DNA from: an uncultured Treponema sp.
GTDB taxonomy: Bacteria > Spirochaetota > Spirochaetia > Treponematales > Treponemataceae
Reading direction: 5' to 3'
DNA length: 9,446 nucleotides
Assembly: GCA_934699065.1 (NCBI GenBank)
Contig: CAKUWD010000112.1
Location: 1-9,446, forward strand
Translations under genes and position numbers: made by a program
In this document: piece by piece, positions 6,475 through 9,446 of the stretch
Layout of the letters: the number at the start of each line of letters is the position of its first letter
How positions within the stretch are numbered: position 1 is the stretch's first letter
The notes under the pieces: generated by a model
Databases searched by the model: none
What the model was told of the DNA's origin: nothing
What the model saw: the letters and a program-made list of their open reading frames with translations, nothing else

Positions 6475-6490
6475 TATGACCTGGGTCATA
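6475..6490. promoter_or_regulatory. Dyad 3 of 3, strongest operator-like palindrome (TATGACCTGGGTCATA)
   Basis: The arms TATGACC and GGTCATA are exactly complementary around a central TG. The centre is 33 bases from dyad 2, about three helical turns. It lies 24 bases from the lacI-family terminator and beyond that gene's 3' end, so it is not a conventional autoregulatory site. Confidence 0.45.
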
Positions 6491-6513
6491 TTCGTGAAAA
6501 ATGAGAAAAAATA

Positions 6514-6546
6514 TAAAAAAAGACCGACTTTTTTAAGAAGCCGGTC
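6514..6546 (-). terminator. Intrinsic terminator of the lacI-family gene
   Basis: On the minus strand GACCGGCTT (6546-6538) pairs with AAGTCGGTC (6530-6522) over nine pairs including one G-U, followed at once by a run of eight T. It begins 11 bases after the stop codon at 6558-6560. This is a textbook rho-independent terminator. Confidence 0.85.
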
Positions 6547-6557
6547 AGTTTATAGTT

Positions 6558-7559
6558 TTATTTCTGTTTTCGTACGGAGTCACGTACGATTACATTCCCA
6601 TGTACAACCTTTTTTCCAATGTGGAAATTAGGATTTTCAAGTTTCAAAGCTATACTTTCTGCAGCAAGCTGAGCCATAGTATTGTAATTTATACTATAGG
6701 TAGTTAATTTTGGAATACCTATATCTGCAAAAATACCGTCGTCGAAAGCTGCAACGGAAATATCTTTAGGAATACTGTATTCAAGTCCCTCAAGATTATG
6801 AATCAGCTTGTAGGCAGTTCGGCAATCGTTACAGATAAATGCATCTGGCATTGTATCTGGTAAAATAAGACTTATTTCTTCTCCAAAATCAGTTACATCC
6901 GGAATAATAAATTCCTTTCGTAAATTAAAACCATGATGAAGAAGGGCTTTTGCAATTCCTAAGTATCTATCCATTACTATTTCTGCAAATTGAATATTTC
7001 CTACAAAGCCAATAGATTTACAGCCTTGATCAATAAGATAATTTGCCAGGGTAAAACCTGCATAAAGGTTGTCTGTAATAATTCCGCCCGAATTTACATT
7101 ATCATAAATGTGGGCAAGGAATAAAAATGGTTTATTCGTATTTTTCAGGATCTGAACATATTCTTTGCTCATCTGACCAAGAATTATAAAAGCACTTACT
7201 TTATTTTCTTTAAGAATTTTTGGAAGAATCAGAAGATGTTCTGTTTCATCAGAAATAATTTCAGTAATACCGTAATAATTCAACTGTGTAAGATTGGAAA
7301 TAAGCGGTTGCTGCAAAGACATATATGTAGCATTGGCATTCATACTGCGTTCTGCAATAAGAATCCCGATGTTATGGGAGGATCCGTCATCATTACTGGA
7401 GTTCGGATTTTTCTTGTAACCAAGTTCTTCTGCTTTAGCAAGAATCTTAGCCCTTAAATCTTCACTCACTCCGTCTTTACCTGATAACGCTTTAGAAACA
7501 GACATAACTGTAACATCCAGTTCGTCTGCAATGTCTTTCATTGTTACTAGGTTTCTCAT
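6558..7559 (-). CDS. LacI/GalR-family transcriptional regulator
   Basis: A cytoplasmic DNA-binding regulator that normally responds to a sugar or related small ligand. At 333 residues it has typical family length. The N-terminal helix-turn-helix is clear (TMKDIADELDVTVMSVSKALSG at 6-27, then GVSEDLRAKILAKAEELGY). The periplasmic-binding-protein-like ligand domain follows, with GILIAE, the inter-lobe stretch GGIITDNLYAGFTLANYLIDQGCKSIGFVG and SVAAFDDG near 269-276. The usual hinge helix with its A-x-x-L pattern is absent; residues about 50-60 read NPNSSNDDGSS. Ligand and targets cannot be told. The start at 7559 has no Shine-Dalgarno sequence, but TATAAT lies 7 bases upstream, fitting a leaderless mRNA; an in-frame stop 16-18 bases upstream excludes a longer product. 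Met7 is a possible alternative start. Divergent from miaB; own terminator downstream. Confidence 0.93.
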   Translation of the reverse strand: MRNLVTMKDIADELDVTVMSVSKALSGKDGVSEDLRAKILAKAEELGYKKNPNSSNDDGSSHNIGILIAERSMNANATYMSLQQPLISNLTQLNYYGITEIISDETEHLLILPKILKENKVSAFIILGQMSKEYVQILKNTNKPFLFLAHIYDNVNSGGIITDNLYAGFTLANYLIDQGCKSIGFVGNIQFAEIVMDRYLGIAKALLHHGFNLRKEFIIPDVTDFGEEISLILPDTMPDAFICNDCRTAYKLIHNLEGLEYSIPKDISVAAFDDGIFADIGIPKLTTYSINYNTMAQLAAESIALKLENPNFHIGKKVVHGNVIVRDSVRKQK

Positions 7560-7566
7560 TAAGGTT

Positions 7567-7595
7567 ATTATATATCAAAAATAAAGTTAACGCAA
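7567..7595 (-). promoter_or_regulatory. Promoter of the lacI-family gene, leaderless arrangement
   Basis: On the minus strand TTGCGT (7595-7590), a 17-base spacer, then a perfect TATAAT (7572-7567). Only 7 bases separate the -10 from the ATG, so transcription should start at or within a base or two of the initiation codon. No ribosome binding site is present in that gap (AACCTTA). Confidence 0.6.
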
Positions 7596-7612
7596 AGGTA
7601 TTATTAAACATA

Positions 7613-7641
7613 TTTATAAAAATTGTTTTTTTTTGTACAAT
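7613..7641 (+). promoter_or_regulatory. Probable miaB promoter, near-leaderless
   Basis: TTTATA (7613-7618), a 17-base spacer, then TACAAT (7636-7641, one mismatch to consensus). The miaB ATG at 7651 follows 9 bases later, so the expected start point is 0-3 bases before the ATG. No G-rich ribosome site exists upstream. The -35 is weak, and the T run before the -10 makes exact placement uncertain. Confidence 0.45.
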
Positions 7642-7650
7642 AATATAGTT

Positions 7651-9057
7651 ATGAAGACGTATTTTTTTGAAACTTATGGCTGCGAGATGAATATTGCAGA
7701 ATCTGCAGCTGTAGAACAGCTTTTTATTGCACGCGGATGGAAAAAATCAGAATCTGCGCAGACAGCGGACCTTGCGGTCATTAATACCTGTTCAATCCGT
7801 GAAACTGCAGAAAACCGTATTTTAGGTCGTTTGGGCTGGTTTTCCGGGCTTAAGGCTGTAAGGGAATGCCGTCCGGGTGCAAAGTCAAAAATGCTGGAAG
7901 AGGCAGCTGCCTATGTTCAAAATGGAGCAAAGCCTCTTACTCTGATTGTAATGGGCTGTATGGCTGAACGTCTTCTTCAGAGCTTTAAAAAAGAATATCC
8001 ATTTATTGATTACGTCGTAGGAACTTATGCAAAGCATCACTTTTCTGAAATAATTTCTGCTGTAGAAGAGGGCAGAAAGCCCTTCCAGATTGATGATTCG
8101 GAACAGTACCGTTTTGCTTCATTATCAGCTGAGCCAGGTGCTTTCTCAACTTTTGTTCCGATTATGCATGGCTGCAATAACTTCTGTACTTATTGTATTG
8201 TGCCTTATGTTAGAGGACGTGAGCTTAGCCGCCCTGTAGATGAAATTTTGCATGAAATTGATTTACTAGGAAAAATGAATGTGCGCGAAATCACTTTGAT
8301 AGGTCAGAATGTAAACAGTTATCATGGAGCAAAAGACGCCGAGGCTGCAAAGCGCGGCGAAAATGATACAAATTTTGCAGTTTTACTGCAGATTATAGCA
8401 GATCACCTTCGCGAAAACTCTTCGCCAATTAAATGGGTTCGTTTTATGTCTTCACATCCAAAAGATTTTTCTGATGATGTAATTGAAGTTATTGCAAAAG
8501 AGAACGTAATCTGCCGTCATATCCATCTTCCGGTTCAAAATGGTTCTACAGCAGTGCTTAAGGCGATGAACCGCCGTTATACACGAGAGCAGTATCTGGA
8601 ACTTGTAGGCCGAATTAAGGCACGTATTCCGGATGTTTCTCTTACAACTGATATTATGATGGGCTTTCCGGGCGAAACCGAGGCTGATGTTGAAGATACT
8701 CTTGATTTAATGCGTCAGGTAAAATATGAATCTGCAATGATGTATTATTATAATCCTCGCGAGGGAACTCCGGCTGCAAAAATGGAACAGATTCCGGTTG
8801 AAATTCGAAAGGAGCGACTTCAGCGTGTAATTGATTTGCAGTTGGAACATACTCATGAGCAGATGAGTAAGCGTGTAGGAAGTACTGTTATGGTTCTGGT
8901 AGAAGGGGTTAGTCGTGATGATAAGACTGAGCTTCTTGGCCAGACTGAACAGCATGAAAAAATTGCTTTTAAAGCTGACCCTTCAAAAATTGGCAGTTTT
9001 GTAAACGTAAAAATAACAGAGCTCAGTGGAAATACCTTCCGCGGTGAGATGGAATAA
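7651..9057 (+). CDS. miaB: tRNA-2-methylthio-N6-dimethylallyladenosine37 synthase MiaB
   Basis: MiaB is a radical-SAM enzyme with two iron-sulfur clusters that adds a methylthio group to i6A37 of tRNAs reading UNN codons; its i6A substrate is made by MiaA, not seen here. From ATG the protein has 468 residues. N-terminal cluster cysteines are C11 (ETYGCEMN), C47 (INTCSIRE) and C103 (MGCMAER). The radical-SAM CxxxCxxC is C174, C178, C181 in HGCNNFCTYCIVPYVRGRE, followed by LIGQNVNSY, HIHLPVQNGS, MMGFPGE, YYYNPREGTPA and a C-terminal TRAM domain for RNA binding (about 405-468). The C47-C103 spacing is about 20 residues longer than I recall for the family. ATG 7651 is preferred over an in-frame TTG at 7633 because MKTYFFETYGC is the normal family N-terminus. 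Divergent from the lacI-family gene; a small membrane protein gene follows after 61 bases. Confidence 0.97.
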   Translation: MKTYFFETYGCEMNIAESAAVEQLFIARGWKKSESAQTADLAVINTCSIRETAENRILGRLGWFSGLKAVRECRPGAKSKMLEEAAAYVQNGAKPLTLIVMGCMAERLLQSFKKEYPFIDYVVGTYAKHHFSEIISAVEEGRKPFQIDDSEQYRFASLSAEPGAFSTFVPIMHGCNNFCTYCIVPYVRGRELSRPVDEILHEIDLLGKMNVREITLIGQNVNSYHGAKDAEAAKRGENDTNFAVLLQIIADHLRENSSPIKWVRFMSSHPKDFSDDVIEVIAKENVICRHIHLPVQNGSTAVLKAMNRRYTREQYLELVGRIKARIPDVSLTTDIMMGFPGETEADVEDTLDLMRQVKYESAMMYYYNPREGTPAAKMEQIPVEIRKERLQRVIDLQLEHTHEQMSKRVGSTVMVLVEGVSRDDKTELLGQTEQHEKIAFKADPSKIGSFVNVKITELSGNTFRGEME

Positions 9058-9107
9058 AATTACGATGGTTGAGTTTGTTGAAAACAACTTAAACTTTAGT
9101 AACTAAT

Positions 9108-9112
9108 AGGAG
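9108..9112 (+). promoter_or_regulatory. Shine-Dalgarno AGGAG of the LapA-like gene
   Basis: AGGAG lies 6 bases before the ATG at 9119, a strong and well-spaced site. It contrasts with the upstream gene miaB, which has none. Confidence 0.8.
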
Positions 9113-9118
9113 TTTATT

Positions 9119-9446
9119 ATGATAATCAGTTTAGCTTTGATTTTATTACTTGTAATTTTCATGGCATTTTTCATTGGTTTAAATCTTTCGAATGCATGTA
9201 CTTTCTGGTTTTTCAAAACTTATACAGACCTGCCGGTTGCCGTTCTTGCTCTGATAGCTTTTGGAGCTGGAATTATTTTTGCCCTCTTGTTTATTCTTGT
9301 TGCAAAAATGAGGGCACCTGCAAGTGATGCTGAAGTTCGTGCTCAGAAAAAGCTTGAAAAGAAAGCTAAAGCAGAAGAAAAACTTCGCCTTGCAAAAGAA
9401 AAGCAGGCAGAAAAAGAAGCTAAAAAGGTAAAAGACCGTAAGCCGG
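9119..9446 (+). CDS. LapA-like (DUF1049-type) small inner-membrane protein, C-terminus cut by window edge
   Basis: 109 codons are visible and the frame is open at the right edge. There are two hydrophobic segments (about 2-23 and 38-63) with a short polar hairpin between them that contains N22, N25 and W30. After residue 64 the chain becomes a highly charged Lys/Glu/Ala helix (RAQKKLEKKAKAEEKLRLAK and onward) that would form a cytoplasmic coiled coil. This matches the layout of LapA-domain proteins, which in E. coli help control LPS synthesis through LapB and FtsH. Treponemes lack classical LPS, so that role should not be carried over. It sits 61 bases after miaB on the same strand with a strong ribosome site, so it is probably co-transcribed. 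Family assignment is by topology and sequence feel; moderate confidence. Confidence 0.7.
   Translation, partial: MIISLALILLLVIFMAFFIGLNLSNACTFWFFKTYTDLPVAVLALIAFGAGIIFALLFILVAKMRAPASDAEVRAQKKLEKKAKAEEKLRLAKEKQAEKEAKKVKDRKP

Larger units (their letters stand above)
6056..6557. other. Gene-free convergent region between folE2 and the lacI-family gene
   Basis: About 500 bases without a credible gene. It holds, left to right: a short CCTGG/CCAGG palindrome (6078-6089), a perfect 18-bp hairpin (6132-6172), extremely AT-rich sequence with a duplicated block (6200-6300), three related 14-bp dyads (6339-6490), a minus-strand promoter-like pair (6328-6359), and the terminator of the lacI-family gene (6514-6546). 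Short frames here either stop early or run antisense into the neighbouring gene. It could encode a small RNA, but that is not shown. Confidence 0.7.

Noticed and set aside
6455..6628. 57-codon plus-strand frame starting MMIRIST
   Set aside because: It runs through dyad 3 and the intrinsic terminator and then antisense into the lacI-family gene; no good ribosome site and no family resemblance.
7633..7650. Upstream TTG start for miaB (six extra residues)
   Set aside because: No ribosome site for it; it overlaps the likely -10 region; the ATG at 7651 gives the normal MiaB N-terminus.
9071..9095. Bulged inverted repeat before the LapA-like gene
   Set aside because: AGTTTGTTG and CAACTTAAACT pair with a two-base bulge and an AAAA loop, with no T run after it; too weak to call a terminator or operator.
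1..9446. CRISPR arrays, tRNA/rRNA genes, transposases, phage or defence genes
   Set aside because: No regularly spaced repeats, no clover-leaf tRNA signatures, and no such protein families on either strand.

Overview
The window looks like chromosomal DNA of a host-associated spirochete, most likely Treponema. The evidence is a moderately AT-rich base composition, a spirochete-type lipobox lipoprotein next to a small outer-membrane beta-barrel protein, a RarA ATPase fused to a long C-terminal domain, and ordinary housekeeping genes with no phage or transposase genes. The species cannot be fixed from this stretch. GTP cyclohydrolase FolE2 and a LacI-type regulator argue against the reduced T. 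pallidum lineage and fit a gut or rumen treponeme better (inference).

Left part, minus strand, positions 1 to 4216: a small outer-membrane protein gene and a lipoprotein gene lie 27 bases apart and look like one operon with a good promoter at 4260-4288. After a 126-base gap with two stem-loop structures comes a RarA-type AAA+ ATPase gene with a TTG start. It runs off the left edge and carries a second, methyltransferase-like domain.

Middle, plus strand, 4318 to 6055: folD and folE2, both tied to the pterin and one-carbon folate economy, are divergent from the outer-membrane gene. A 77-base palindromic element fills almost the whole folD-folE2 junction. It consists of two inverted 29-base copies that each keep a perfect hairpin despite different stem sequences.

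6056 to 6557 is the only long gene-free stretch. It lies between the convergent ends of folE2 and a lacI-family gene. It holds a perfect 18-bp hairpin, very AT-rich duplicated sequence, three related 14-bp dyads, a minus-strand promoter-like pair (TTGACA and TATAAT, 20 bp apart) with one dyad inside its spacer, and the terminator of the lacI-family gene. This is the least explained part of the window.

Right part, 6558 to 9446: a LacI-family regulator on minus and miaB (tRNA methylthiotransferase) on plus diverge from a 91-base region. Neither has a Shine-Dalgarno sequence, and both have a -10 box just before the ATG, so both mRNAs may be leaderless. After miaB comes the start of a small LapA-like membrane protein with a charged coiled-coil tail, cut by the right edge.

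I found no clearly new multi-gene system. The points most worth following are the dyad array with its embedded promoter, the covarying palindromic element, and the paired leaderless starts.
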